A stretch of DNA of 64,000 bases from Luteitalea sp. (lineage in GTDB: Bacteria > Acidobacteriota > Vicinamibacteria > Vicinamibacterales > Vicinamibacteraceae): positions 1 through 64,000 of the forward strand of contig WHTZ01000026.1 in NCBI GenBank assembly GCA_009377495.1. The letters run 5' to 3'. Shown here one piece after another: positions 9,814 through 17,833 of the stretch. Within the stretch, counting starts at the first letter, position 1; every line of letters starts with the position of its first letter. Both the position numbers and the translations under genes were made by a program. The notes beneath the pieces are model-generated. The model saw nothing but the letters and a program-made list of their open reading frames with translations. It was not told where the DNA came from and ran no database searches.

Positions 9814-10344
9814 ATGCACATCATGAACCCCTCTGCGCATGAGTCGCCGGTTCCTGCCGATTCGCACTCGTCCGAGCACGCAGGAATCATCATCCCGCCG
9901 CCGTTCGTATACGCGGCCGCCTTCCTGTTGGCGTGGTGGTTGCACCGGCGCGTGCCGCTGCTGCTCTTCCCGGTGTCGAGCGAGATAGCGAGCGCAGCGC
10001 GTGTCGTGCTGATGTGGGCGTCGGGCCTCACCGGTGTGGCGCTTGTCGTCTACACACGCATGCTTTTCATCAGGGCGGGAACGAGCGTGTTCCCCAACCG
10101 ACCGACGACTGCTCTGGTACGGAGTGGTCCCTACCGGTTCAGCCGAAACCCGATGTATGTCAGTCTCTCGTTGATCACGCTGGCCCTCGCGTTCCTCCTG
10201 AACACGGCCTGGCTGGTGTTCTTCCTCGCGCTGGCCGTCGCGCTTGTGGACCGCACGATCATTCAGCGGGAAGAGCGCTACTTGGAACGAAGGTTTGGTG
10301 ACGCTTATCGTGCCTACTGCGCACGCGTGCGTCGCTGGATCTGA
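9814..10344 (+). CDS. Isoprenylcysteine carboxyl methyltransferase-like membrane protein
   Basis: The 176-residue membrane protein has four to five predicted helices. The C-terminal half carries the family signature RSGPYRFSRNPMYV and then ERYLERRFGDAYRAYCARVRRW, the region that binds SAM in the ICMT/phospholipid methyltransferase-like family. Bacterial members methylate lipids or small molecules, and substrates are mostly unknown. It lies 22 bases after the CE15 gene on the same strand and may share its transcript, but a functional link is not evident. Confidence 0.85.
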   Translation: MHIMNPSAHESPVPADSHSSEHAGIIIPPPFVYAAAFLLAWWLHRRVPLLLFPVSSEIASAARVVLMWASGLTGVALVVYTRMLFIRAGTSVFPNRPTTALVRSGPYRFSRNPMYVSLSLITLALAFLLNTAWLVFFLALAVALVDRTIIQREERYLERRFGDAYRAYCARVRRWI

Positions 10345-10562
10345 GCATTCGATTGGCTTCGAGCAGGCATACGGCACAATGTTTGTACTTAACTTAACTA
10401 AACTAACGCGCGTCGACCACGTGAACGCTCTACGAGACGAGTGATCTGGTCGGGCGTGCCCGGAACAAGTTCTTTCGCCAAGGACCCAACGGGTGCGACC
10501 GCCATCATAGGTAACAAAATAGACCGGCGACATGGGTAACACTGTTGCGTGTCGACCACGAT

Positions 10563-10691
10563 CTCCTTGCTCTCGTAGGAGCCAGCATGGGGCCGGCCGC
10601 CCGCAGCCGTCAAGGGCGCGCGGCACGCGCGGCGAAGCGGACCCTTGACGGCGAGGACGGCCGGCCCATGCTGAGCGCCGAGAGCAAGGAG
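10563..10691. repeat. Long imperfect hairpin inside the IS element
   Basis: The arms are 10563-10616 and 10642-10691 with a 25-base loop. The left arm starts CTCCTTGCTCTCG and ends GCCGTCAAGGG; the right arm is its near-complete reverse complement with a few mismatches and small gaps. It lies between the transposase stop codon (10733) and the left terminal repeat. It could act as a transcription block or be a nested insertion; no function is shown. Confidence 0.75.
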
Positions 10692-10732
10692 CGAGCAAGG
10701 GAGGAACGGACGCACCGCGATCTCGGAGGCGG

Positions 10733-11954
10733 TCATCGTGGCCGTCGTCGTCGTCCGCGGCGCGCGGTGATCCCCCCATCGGTCCGGACCAACGGCCCAA
10801 ACTGCCGATTACCGCGCGCGTTGGCGTTGCGCACGTCCAGCACGCCGAGCTCGATGGGTCCGAAGTGCACGGTCCAACGATCATTGTCCACTTCTTCGAG
10901 GCCCACCAGTTCCCCGGCCAGACAGCCCGTCACGTACCACTGCGTCTCGCGAAAGGAGATCACGCCGTTGGGATAACATCGCTCGACGCGGACGTGCGCG
11001 GGATACTCCGGCTCGGGCACGCGCCGCGGCAAGGGCCGCGGCGAGGGCTAGTAGCGCGACGCGGGCGTCGCGTACGCCAGGGCTTCATGCGGCCGCTCGG
11101 TATTGTATTCCTGGCGGAACACCTCGAAGCACCGCTGCTGCGCGCGCATGCTGCCGCGCGGCGGCCGGGCGGTCTCGGCCTTCAGCGTGCTGTGCATCCG
11201 TTCGTGGCGCCCGTTCTGATCGGGGCGCCCTGGCAGAATCCGTTCCGGACGGATGCCGAGGCGAATCCACCAGACGGCCAACCGCGACAAGCCCCCGGCC
11301 GCCAGCGTCGAGAACGGCGCGCCGTTATCAGTGCGGATGGCCTGCGGCAGCCCGAACTCCTGGAAGGCCGTCTCAAAGACCCGTTGCACCGGCGTCGAGA
11401 GCGGGCGCGGCAAGGCCTGACAGCGTAATAAATAGCGGCTGAAGCCATCCATGATCGTCAGCGGATGGCAGCGCGCCGCGCCGACCGGGAAGTGGCCTTT
11501 GAAATCCGCACACCAGATGGCGTTCGGCGCGGCAATAGTCGGCCAGACGTTCGCCGTAGGGCGCGCTGCAGCGCCGGCGGCGACGCCGACGGACGAGGCC
11601 GTGGTGGCGCAGGATGTCGCCGACCGTACTCGCCGCCGGCCACGCGCGCTGGGGCTGCTGCCGCCGGAGCACGACCAGCAGCTTGCGGGGGCCCCAGCGT
11701 GGGTGGCGGCGCCGGGCCGCCACAATCGCCTCGACCACCGCCGCGGGGACGGCGTGCGGATGGGCGTGGGGGGCACGCGACTGATCGACCAGGGCGGTGA
11801 CCCCACCCGCGTGATAGCGCTCGACCCATTTGTATCCCGTCTTCCGACTGATGCCGAAGCGCTCGCACAACGCACTGACGCTCTCGTCGTGCTTCAAGTA
11901 GCTGGCGATGAACTTCACACGCTCGTTCATGGGTGCTGTCTCGTTCCATGGCAT
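10733..11954 (-). pseudogene. IS481-family transposase, inactivated by a frameshift and an in-frame stop
   Basis: The N-terminus (MPWNETAPMNERVKF from ATG 11954) has a helix-turn-helix (SVSALCERFGISRKTGYKW) typical of IS481. Near 11528 one base appears lost: the first frame turns to nonsense after ADYCRA, while the next frame resumes at APNAIWCADFKGHF. The DDE core continues in that frame (Asp in CADFKG, Asp in RTDNGAPF, Glu in NGRHERMHST). At 11048-11050 (minus) the codon after PASRY is TAG, and the same frame continues without a gap into PSPRPLPRRVPEPEYPAHV and the usual C-terminal domain (VGLEEVDNDRWTVHF). Two independent lesions mean no active enzyme is expected. Confidence 0.88.
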
Positions 11955-12220
11955 GCGTCCCAGCATGCCGGAAACTGTCACCCATGTTCCCAGTCTAAAG
12001 TGTCACCTATGCCCCCGGTCCGGACCACGAATGTGCTTGACACGGTTCTCGGGCCGCGCGCGTTTTTGCGCAGGAGCGCGCGAGGATGACCCGCTGCGAG
12101 CGCTACGTTGACCAAGAGGCCGCGTCCGGAGGCAACGTCGACTGAAAAGAAGGATCGGCGCCGTTCGCGTGCGCCAGGGGGCCGTTGTGAGCCTCGAAAA
12201 TCGCCTCCGTAAAATAGGGT

Positions 12221-13750
12221 ATGGCGACTCTCCTTGCCTCGTTCGATCAGCTCTCGGATCAGGATCTCCTCCGCGAGGTCACGTGCCTCGCTGCCCGTGA
12301 ACGCGAGGCCACCGCGGGCCTCGTCGCCTCCCTCGCCGCGCTCGATCGGCGTCGCCTGTATCTCGCCGAAGGCTACCGATCCTTGTTCGTGTATTGCACC
12401 CAAGCGCTCGGCCTGTCGGAGTCCGCCACCTACAAGCGCATCACGGCGGCTCGCGCCGCGCAGCGGTTCCCGATGATCCTCGAGCGTCTCGCCGCCGGCG
12501 ACGTGACGCTCACGACCATTCGCTTGCTGGCGCCCCACCTGACGCAAGCCAACCACGTGGCGCTGTTGGCCGAAGTGCGTCATTGCAGCACGCGGGAGGT
12601 CGAGCAGGTCGTGGCCCGGCTGCAGCCCCGCCCCGCCGTGCCTAGTGCGGTGCGAAAGCTCCCGACACTGGCGGTCAGCAGCTCCACAGCCCAACCGCCG
12701 CGCGAGTCCGCGATGCCGGACCAGGCAGGGGTCGCGCCGGAACCGGCAGCGGCCGACGACGAGGCACCGCCGTCATGCTCGCCGGCTGTCACCGACCCGG
12801 CCGAGGCGCGACACGAGCCCGGACGCGCCCTGCCGCCAGACCGCACACGCGCCACAGTCACGCCGCTCGCACCTGCTCGCTACAAAGTGTCGTTCACGAT
12901 CGGCGCTGAAACCTACGCGAAGCTCCGCGAAGCCCAAGACCTCCTGCGGCATGTCATACCCAATGGCGATGTGGCCGCGCTGTTTGATCGGGGGCTCACC
13001 CTTCTGCTCCTGGAGGCTGCGAAGACGAAGCGCGCGGCGACCGGCCGCCCCCGCGTGAGCGGCTCGTCGACCCTTCGACAGGAGCAGAGTTGCCCCGAGC
13101 CGAGTCGAGCGGCGACGGCGCGCAGCGCCGCACCGGGCCTTCGCCGCGCCGGAGGCGGCGCGTCGGCCACGCCGAAGGCGGGGTCACGTCACATTCCCGC
13201 GGACGTCAAGCGCCGCGTGTGGGCGCGCGATGGCGGGCAGTGCGCCTTCGTGAGTGCGAGTGGGCATCGCTGCACCGAACGCGGCTTCCTCGAATATCAC
13301 CACCGCGTGCCGTACGCCGCCGGGGGTGACGCCTCGGTCGAGAATATCTCTTTGCGCTGTCGGCGCCACAACGCGCATGAGGCCGAGCCGGTATTCGGGC
13401 CGTGGCGGGGCACGGCCGTGCGAGAACGCCGTCCCCGCGCCGGTCCAGAGGTCGTGGCCGCCAGCGGGACGCGATCCCGTATCCTCGTGCGACCCGTCTT
13501 TGCGGCACGCGACGCGGACCGACCGGGCTCGCTAGACGAACGCTTGCAGTCCGCCCCGCCGCTCCACCACAGGCCGGCGACCGGCCCGCGGACGCCACAG
13601 CTGGCCGCGCGGCCAGTTGGAGGTCCGCGCCACGACGCTGTTCCCGTGGGGACGATAGTCGGTAGCGTGATTCCAGAGCCGCTTCCGGCTTGGCGGGGCG
13701 GTCCAATCACCTGCCGGCGGCAGCGGGCGGCGATGAAACCAGTTGCATAG
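12221..13750 (+). CDS. HNH endonuclease-family protein (Acidobacteria-type N-terminal domain)
   Basis: Residues 1-130 form a helical domain with the LYLAEGYRSLFVYCTQALGLSE and TLTTIRLLAPHLT motifs, followed by a low-complexity linker and a YKVSFTIGAETYAKLREAQDLLRH segment (about 220-255). The HNH domain is at about 323-388 (RVWARDGGQCAF ... YHHRVPYAAGG ... LRCRRHNAHEA), with Cys and His residues for zinc. After FGPW (about 393) the last 115 residues are Arg/Pro/Ala-rich with no recognisable domain and may be readthrough after a lost stop. The function of the family is unknown; it resembles the DUF222/13E12 class often found as dispersed repeats. An IS481 end abuts its upstream region. Confidence 0.8.
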   Translation: MATLLASFDQLSDQDLLREVTCLAAREREATAGLVASLAALDRRRLYLAEGYRSLFVYCTQALGLSESATYKRITAARAAQRFPMILERLAAGDVTLTTIRLLAPHLTQANHVALLAEVRHCSTREVEQVVARLQPRPAVPSAVRKLPTLAVSSSTAQPPRESAMPDQAGVAPEPAAADDEAPPSCSPAVTDPAEARHEPGRALPPDRTRATVTPLAPARYKVSFTIGAETYAKLREAQDLLRHVIPNGDVAALFDRGLTLLLLEAAKTKRAATGRPRVSGSSTLRQEQSCPEPSRAATARSAAPGLRRAGGGASATPKAGSRHIPADVKRRVWARDGGQCAFVSASGHRCTERGFLEYHHRVPYAAGGDASVENISLRCRRHNAHEAEPVFGPWRGTAVRERRPRAGPEVVAASGTRSRILVRPVFAARDADRPGSLDERLQSAPPLHHRPATGPRTPQLAARPVGGPRHDAVPVGTIVGSVIPEPLPAWRGGPITCRRQRAAMKPVA

Positions 13751-13793
13751 CGCAATTGGTTGTGCGACAAGAATACCAGTTGCATAGCGCAAT
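13738..13793. promoter_or_regulatory. Duplicated operator-like repeat upstream of the DHFR-like gene
   Basis: A 19-base word, ACCAGTTGCATAGCGCAAT, occurs at 13738-13756 and again at 13775-13793, just before ATG 13803. The first copy extends into ATTGGT, making an inverted repeat (ACCAGTTGC and GCAATTGGT, one mismatch). The TTGCAT...GCAA pattern resembles sites of winged-helix (ArsR/MarR/HxlR-like) regulators; none is encoded next to it. The HNH stop codon lies inside the first copy. Confidence 0.55.
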
Positions 13794-13802
13794 CAGACGG
13801 AG

Positions 13803-14369
13803 ATGCCCGAAGTGAGAAAGCTCGTTGTCTGGAACCTGATGACCCTGGACGGCCATTTCGAAGGCCCGGCGCCCTGGGACCTCGCCTTTCACAACAGTGT
13901 CTGGGGGGAGGAGCTGGCGGCCTACAGTCTCGAGCAGGCGAAGGAGATCGGCACGCTGCTGTTCGGCCGCATGACCTACGAGGGGATGGCGGCCCACTGG
14001 ACCACGGCGGAAGGCGCGGTCGCCGACTTCATGAACGGGGTCGAGAAGGTCGTCGCCTCCCGCACCCTGGATGCGGCGACCTGGACCAATTCCCGGCTGC
14101 TGCAGGGGGAGGTGCCCGGCGCGGTGCTGGATCTCAAGCGCCAGCCCGGCGGGGACATCTACGTCTTCGGCAGCGCCGACCTGACCGCATCGCTGCTGCG
14201 CCACGGGCTGGTCGACGAATACCGGCTCTGCCTCGCGCCGGTCGTGCTCGGCGCGGGCCATCCGCTGTTCAAGCCGTCGGACGGGAGGCTGGAGATGACG
14301 CTGCTGGAGACCAGGCCGCTGAAGACCGGCGGCGTCATTCTGCGCTATGCGGTGCCGGGCGGCGGCTAG
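13803..14369 (+). CDS. Dihydrofolate reductase-like (RibD C-terminal domain) protein
   Basis: The 188-residue protein covers one RibD_C/DHFR-like domain: LVVWNLMTLDGHFEG at the N-terminus, LFGRMTYEGMA around 58-68, and IYVFGSADLTASLLRHGLVDEYRL with PVVLGAGHPLF near the end. This family binds NADPH and reduces unknown substrates; members are usually stand-alone and often controlled by small winged-helix regulators. The duplicated site directly upstream fits such control. No ribosome-binding site stronger than GGAG (13799) is seen before the ATG. Confidence 0.85.
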   Translation: MPEVRKLVVWNLMTLDGHFEGPAPWDLAFHNSVWGEELAAYSLEQAKEIGTLLFGRMTYEGMAAHWTTAEGAVADFMNGVEKVVASRTLDAATWTNSRLLQGEVPGAVLDLKRQPGGDIYVFGSADLTASLLRHGLVDEYRLCLAPVVLGAGHPLFKPSDGRLEMTLLETRPLKTGGVILRYAVPGGG

Positions 14370-14544
14370 AGGCGGCAGCGGGCGGACAGAGGGCTGATCG
14401 CCCGAAAGAAGACGAGGAGTCTCTATGTCGTGATCAGTCGTATCCCGTACTGAGAGAGAAGGTCGGGTAAATCCGGATGTTCCGACAGTATTCCCGAATC
14501 GGGAGCCTTGAGCTTCAAGAGGGCCCGGTCGAACAGGGCATAAG

Positions 14545-14817
14545 GACGATAGGCGGTATTAGGGCGGTTTTTGCCGTGGTTAGCCGAAAGTCTATTTTCG
14601 GACGCGAACGTCGGGAGCCGTCTGTACTCCGATGAGAAGGCCCGAATGCAGGCTCAGGACACGCCTCGCCGCGTCAAGTGAAATGGCCGGAACTGCGGCT
14701 ACAATAACGTGGTGGCTCGCGCGATCGCTCTTCACCGGAACGGCGCTCGATCGTTGCTTCTTTTCGGCGTCATCTCGATTGGGAGCTCGCCGTACGCGGC
14801 TGATACGCTCGCGCCGG
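14545..14817 (+). repeat. Repeat R1: displaced copy of a TPR-gene 5' region
   Basis: Bases 14564-14817 match 26592-26844 (R3) with about ten differences and one gap, and 14545-14700 match 18754-18905 (R2). The segment contains the short hairpin CCGAAAGTCTATTTTCGG (14584-14601), the TACAAT box and the signal-peptide coding part of the TPR gene at 26706. Here that reading frame ends at once in stop codons, so it is only a 5' scrap. The copy stops exactly where the ankyrin relic begins. Confidence 0.88.
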
Positions 14818-15600
14818 CTCGACGATGAAGCGTACGCCGTCTGGCTGGTTGGCTGCCACGGCCCGGTGGATCAAGTCGACCCGGCCGCGGTGTCCGAGCT
14901 GCTCCAGAAGCGTGGGATCCTCCGCGAGCAGCGCGAGCGCGTCCGCACGGCAGCCGCCGATGCACGCAAGAGCAAATCTCTCGGTGCGATCGAGCTCGAT
15001 CTTCTTCGCGCCATGCCGCAGCAGGAACTCCACAATCGCGTGATTGCCCGCGCGCAGCGCCTCTTTCGTACGGCGTGCGGCCGTTGCGAAGGCTCGGCGT
15101 GTTGACATCCGCGCCGTGCTCGACCAGCAGCTTGGCGCGCGCGGGAAAATTCCGCTTCGCCGCGCTCCACAACTCTTCGACGAGCAGCCTCGCCGGACCG
15201 TGTGCCCGAGCACCCAGCCGCTTGAACCATGGCCCACCCTTGTCCTGGCCGAGACCCTAGGACAGCAGCAGCCTCAGGTGATCGTCGTCTTCACGGGAAT
15301 GGCGGTTGTAGAGTGTCTGTCCGTCGTTGGGATCGGCGCCCGCCTCGAGCAGTAGCCTTGCCAGGGCGTCGCGATGTGGGTGCGGCGGTTGATTGCTCCC
15401 GTCCTCGCCTTCTCCGAAGGCCCCGGTCAGCGCGGTGTAGATGTAGGTGCCGCCCCACTGGAATCCCGCGTTGGGATCGGCACCGCGAACGAGGAGCAGG
15501 CGCGCCACGTCCAGCGTGGAGTGCTGCGTCGCGGTGCCGTCCATGCGCGAGTAGCACGCATAGAGGAGCGGCTCCCGGGCTTGGCCCTTTCCGCGGACTG
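14818..15600 (-). pseudogene. Ankyrin-repeat protein remnant
   Basis: On the minus strand the repeats read EPLLYACYSR, DVARLLLVRGADPNAGF, DALARLLLEAGADPNDG and HLRLLLS, then a TAG near 15255. The same frame continues GLGQDKGGPWFKRLG and LLVEHGADVNTPSLRNGRTPY. Near 15055 the frame shifts and continues as KEALRAGNHAIVEFLLRHGAKKIEL and LIHRAVAANQPDGVRFIVE. Both ends are missing. Ankyrin repeats mediate protein binding, and this copy has a nonsense codon and a frameshift, so it is a relic. Its 3' end abuts repeat R1 within a few bases. Confidence 0.8.
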
Positions 15601-15726
15601 GATGCGCCCCGAGCGCTGCCGTCCATTATGGGACCTCCTGCGCAACCGAACGCCGGACGGTTCGATGACTTGCTTGGGACCGAGAATTTTGGGCCGAGGC
15701 AGTCGCCATTGAAGCTCGCTCGGCGA

Positions 15727-16263
15727 TCACGAGGAACGCGAGTCGACCAGTTGCGAGCGGGGGACGCTGCGGCCGATCGACATCACGATCGGCATTGCGA
15801 CAAACGGAATGTGTCCGAACAACTGGATCCACCAGCGGACGTTGATCGCGGGCGGCCGACCCACCAAAAACGGAATGACGGCCAGCGACATCACCATCCA
15901 TATGAAAGGGCCGTACAGCGACGCGACCTTGATCGCTCCGTAGCGTGAAGGGAGGAGGCTGCGGACCCAGGGCAACTGCATGACAAGGAACAGGAAGACG
16001 GCCGACCAGCCGAAGGCCACTCCAAAGTGCATGAGAACCCCAACGGCGGCCGTCGAGGTACCGCCGTCGAGCGCCGCTTTGCCAAGCAATGTAGCAGCGA
16101 CTCCTTGAAACAGGCGCGTCACCGTAGAACCGTACGCGAAGACGTTCAGGACGCTCGAGAAGAGTCCGTCGATCACGCCCGTGACGAGTCCAGCGCGCAC
16201 AAGGCGGGGCAGGACGTCGCGTGGGAAGGCCGACTCCGGTACGACGGCACTGAGCGGGGTCAC
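15727..16263 (-). CDS. Hypothetical integral membrane protein
   Basis: The 178-residue protein has about four hydrophobic segments (roughly 25-45, 75-100, 115-140 and 145-165), including GVAFGWSAVFLFLVMQL and FIWMVMSLAVIPFLVG. No catalytic motif is visible. Its coding quality (continuous hydrophobic helices with charged loops) supports a real gene. It is flanked by the ankyrin relic and the VapBC pair on the same strand, with no close spacing to either. The family was not recognised. Confidence 0.65.
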   Translation of the reverse strand: MTPLSAVVPESAFPRDVLPRLVRAGLVTGVIDGLFSSVLNVFAYGSTVTRLFQGVAATLLGKAALDGGTSTAAVGVLMHFGVAFGWSAVFLFLVMQLPWVRSLLPSRYGAIKVASLYGPFIWMVMSLAVIPFLVGRPPAINVRWWIQLFGHIPFVAMPIVMSIGRSVPRSQLVDSRSS

Positions 16264-16395
16264 GTAGAGGCAATCCTATCCCCTTCTGGACTGTTCGGAT
16301 AGCCGTGGATGCTTAGCGCATCGCGCCAGCCTCAGACATCCAGGGTTCGGTCGTGAGAGCGGCGGCACCTGCATCGGACGGTGTGCCAGACTCGC

Positions 16396-16851
16396 TCAGT
16401 CGCGCGCCTGCTCGTCCGGCGGTTCTTCGTCAGGCAGCCTGTCCGTCAGCAAGGTTTCGGGGTGCACGACTTGGAGTCCCAATTCCTTCTCGAATGGATC
16501 GAAGTCGCGGTCGTGGTGGAGCAACGCATGATCGCCGAGCAGGCAGAACGTGGCGATGAGGCAGTCGATCGTCTTTCGCACCGTGACACCGCGGGCCCGT
16601 ACGAGCCGATAATTACGGGCAGCGGCCGTCGCCAAGTCCACGCCACCGGTGTCGAACACCTCGTAGTGCTGGAGTTCTCTGAGGACGTCGGCAGCCTTGG
16701 CCTCAGACGTCAAGCCCTGGAGCACTTCGCAGAGAATGAGATCCGTCAGCCCGAGCCGTTGTCGGGTCAACTCGCGATCGAGCCAGTCAGCTTCCGGCGT
16801 CGGGAGCCCCTTGAGATAGTCGACCCACACGGTCGTGTCGACAATCACCAC
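16396..16851 (-). CDS. vapC: VapC-type PIN-domain toxin ribonuclease
   Basis: The 151-residue PIN-domain protein carries the expected acidic residues for the metal site: Asp 5 (VDTTVW), Glu 42 (ILCEVLQ), Asp 96 (TIDCLIA) and Asp 114 or 116 (HHDRDFD). VapC toxins cleave RNA, usually tRNA, when freed from VapB. It starts three bases after the stop of the antitoxin gene, the standard antitoxin-first order. All catalytic residues look present, so the toxin is probably active. Confidence 0.92.
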   Translation of the reverse strand: MVIVDTTVWVDYLKGLPTPEADWLDRELTRQRLGLTDLILCEVLQGLTSEAKAADVLRELQHYEVFDTGGVDLATAAARNYRLVRARGVTVRKTIDCLIATFCLLGDHALLHHDRDFDPFEKELGLQVVHPETLLTDRLPDEEPPDEQARD

Positions 16852-16854
16852 GGA

Positions 16855-17064
16855 TTATGGGCGCTCCGAGACACGGTCCAATCGGCTGGCGTGGAGATCG
16901 CCCTGCCAGGCGACACGCCCGCGCAATCGCCGGATGCCTGCCTGCGCCTTTGTTTGCACGAGCAGGCGCAAGGCGGCGTCAACGACGGCGCGCTTGGTCT
17001 TGCCCCCACTGGCCCGCATCGCCTGCTTCATCAAGCGATCGTCGATCTCGATATTGGTACGCAT
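16855..17064 (-). CDS. vapB: VapB-type antitoxin
   Basis: The 69-residue protein begins MRTNIEIDDRLMKQAMRASG with an N-terminal ribbon-helix-helix-like DNA-binding segment, as in the VapB family with a C-terminal tail that wraps the toxin. It immediately precedes vapC, and the pair probably represses its own promoter. Upstream (17065-17160) is an AT-richer stretch suitable for that promoter. Confidence 0.9.
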   Translation of the reverse strand: MRTNIEIDDRLMKQAMRASGGKTKRAVVDAALRLLVQTKAQAGIRRLRGRVAWQGDLHASRLDRVSERP

Positions 17065-17235
17065 CGCATGTCTCCTATGTGTAAGGATCGACGATTATTG
17101 TGTATCCGTCAAGCAAGCGGCGACAGATACGCGCAGGCTGTTCCGCTCGGAAGTTGTTGACTGCGTGAGGGATGAAAGCTCGTGAGCCTTGGAGGAATCG
17201 AACCCGTCTTGACGCGATCCATTACGTTGAGCCTG

Positions 17236-17520
17236 TCAACGGAGCATTCCGATCACCTCAGCAAGCAGGCGCACGCCGTCGCGAATCTCCTGCTGGGTCA
17301 GGCACGCGTAGCCCAAAAGGAGGCTTGCCCTCGCAGGCGACTCGAGGTAATGGGGCGCGACCGAATAGATTCCCAATCCCCGGTCGATGTCCGCGCGATG
17401 AGATCGTCCATGCACGCCGCAGCGGCGCCGCGCAGCCAGACGACCAAATGTCTGCCGGCGTTCTCGCCGACGATCTCGACACGATCGCCAAGCGCCTCGC
17501 GGAGGTGTCGCGCGGCGTTT
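17236..17520 (-). pseudogene. 3' fragment of a MocR/PdxR-type GntR-aminotransferase regulator
   Basis: Reading the minus strand gives about 90 codons matching the C-terminal end of fold-type I aminotransferase-like MocR regulators: RHLREALGDRVEIVGENAG, HLVVWLRG, LGIYSVAPHYL, ASLLLGYACLTQQEIRDGV and RLLAEVIGMLR followed by TGA (17236-17238). The DNA-binding winged helix and the PLP-binding core are absent. It is joined directly to the UppP fragment, so both lost their inner halves in one deletion. Confidence 0.75.
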
Positions 17521-17826
17521 CTCGCTCCTTGCCCAGTACGCCGGCCGCGACGATCGGAAGCGTGCCGATCGCGATGTGGAGCGGCAGGCGCGCCTCCGGA
17601 CTGGATCGATCGCGCACCAGCGCGCGCGGCATGACGACGAACAGATCGCGCGCGAAGTAGGTCACCGCGAGCAGGGTGCCGAGCTGGATGACCGCGCTGT
17701 AGGCCGCGCCCGGGTCCGGCTGGCCGAGCACGGCGGGCGCGATGCGCAGGTGGGCGTGGACGAGATCGGCAGGAATTCGCTCAGGCCCTGCACCACACCC
17801 AGAAGCGCGGCGAACCAGATCGGCAT
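17521..17826 (-). pseudogene. uppP: 5' fragment of undecaprenyl-diphosphatase (UppP/BacA), frameshifted
   Basis: From ATG 17826 the protein begins MPIWFAALLGVVQGLSEFLP then ISST, the conserved BacA start. A base then appears missing (after ISST one frame reads PTCAS) and the neighbouring frame continues VLGQPDPGAAYSAVIQLGTLL and LPLHIAIGTLPIVAAGVLGKER. About the first 100 residues remain before the sequence changes to the MocR tail. An active UppP recycles undecaprenyl pyrophosphate for peptidoglycan synthesis; this copy cannot. Its start is seven bases after the SDR stop, so it once followed the SDR in an operon. Confidence 0.8.
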
Positions 17827-17833
17827 GGTCGGC

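Larger units (their letters stand above)
10506..12011. mobile_element. IS481-family insertion element, degenerate, with terminal inverted repeats
   Basis: An element of about 1.5 kb is bounded by imperfect inverted repeats of about 39 bases (10506-10544, and 11973-12011 read on the minus strand). Both begin CATAGGT, contain TAGAC and ACATGGGT at the same offsets, and hold two RGGTRACA-like words, so each end has an internal direct repeat. Between them lies a single DDE transposase gene on the minus strand, now broken, and a large hairpin on its 3' side. No target-site duplication could be read with confidence. Confidence 0.8.

Noticed and set aside
17172..17220. tRNA-like T-arm (GGTTCGATTCC on the minus strand)
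   Set aside because: The flanking T-stem bases do not pair (ACGGG against CCTCC gives only three pairs) and no anticodon or acceptor stem could be built around it.
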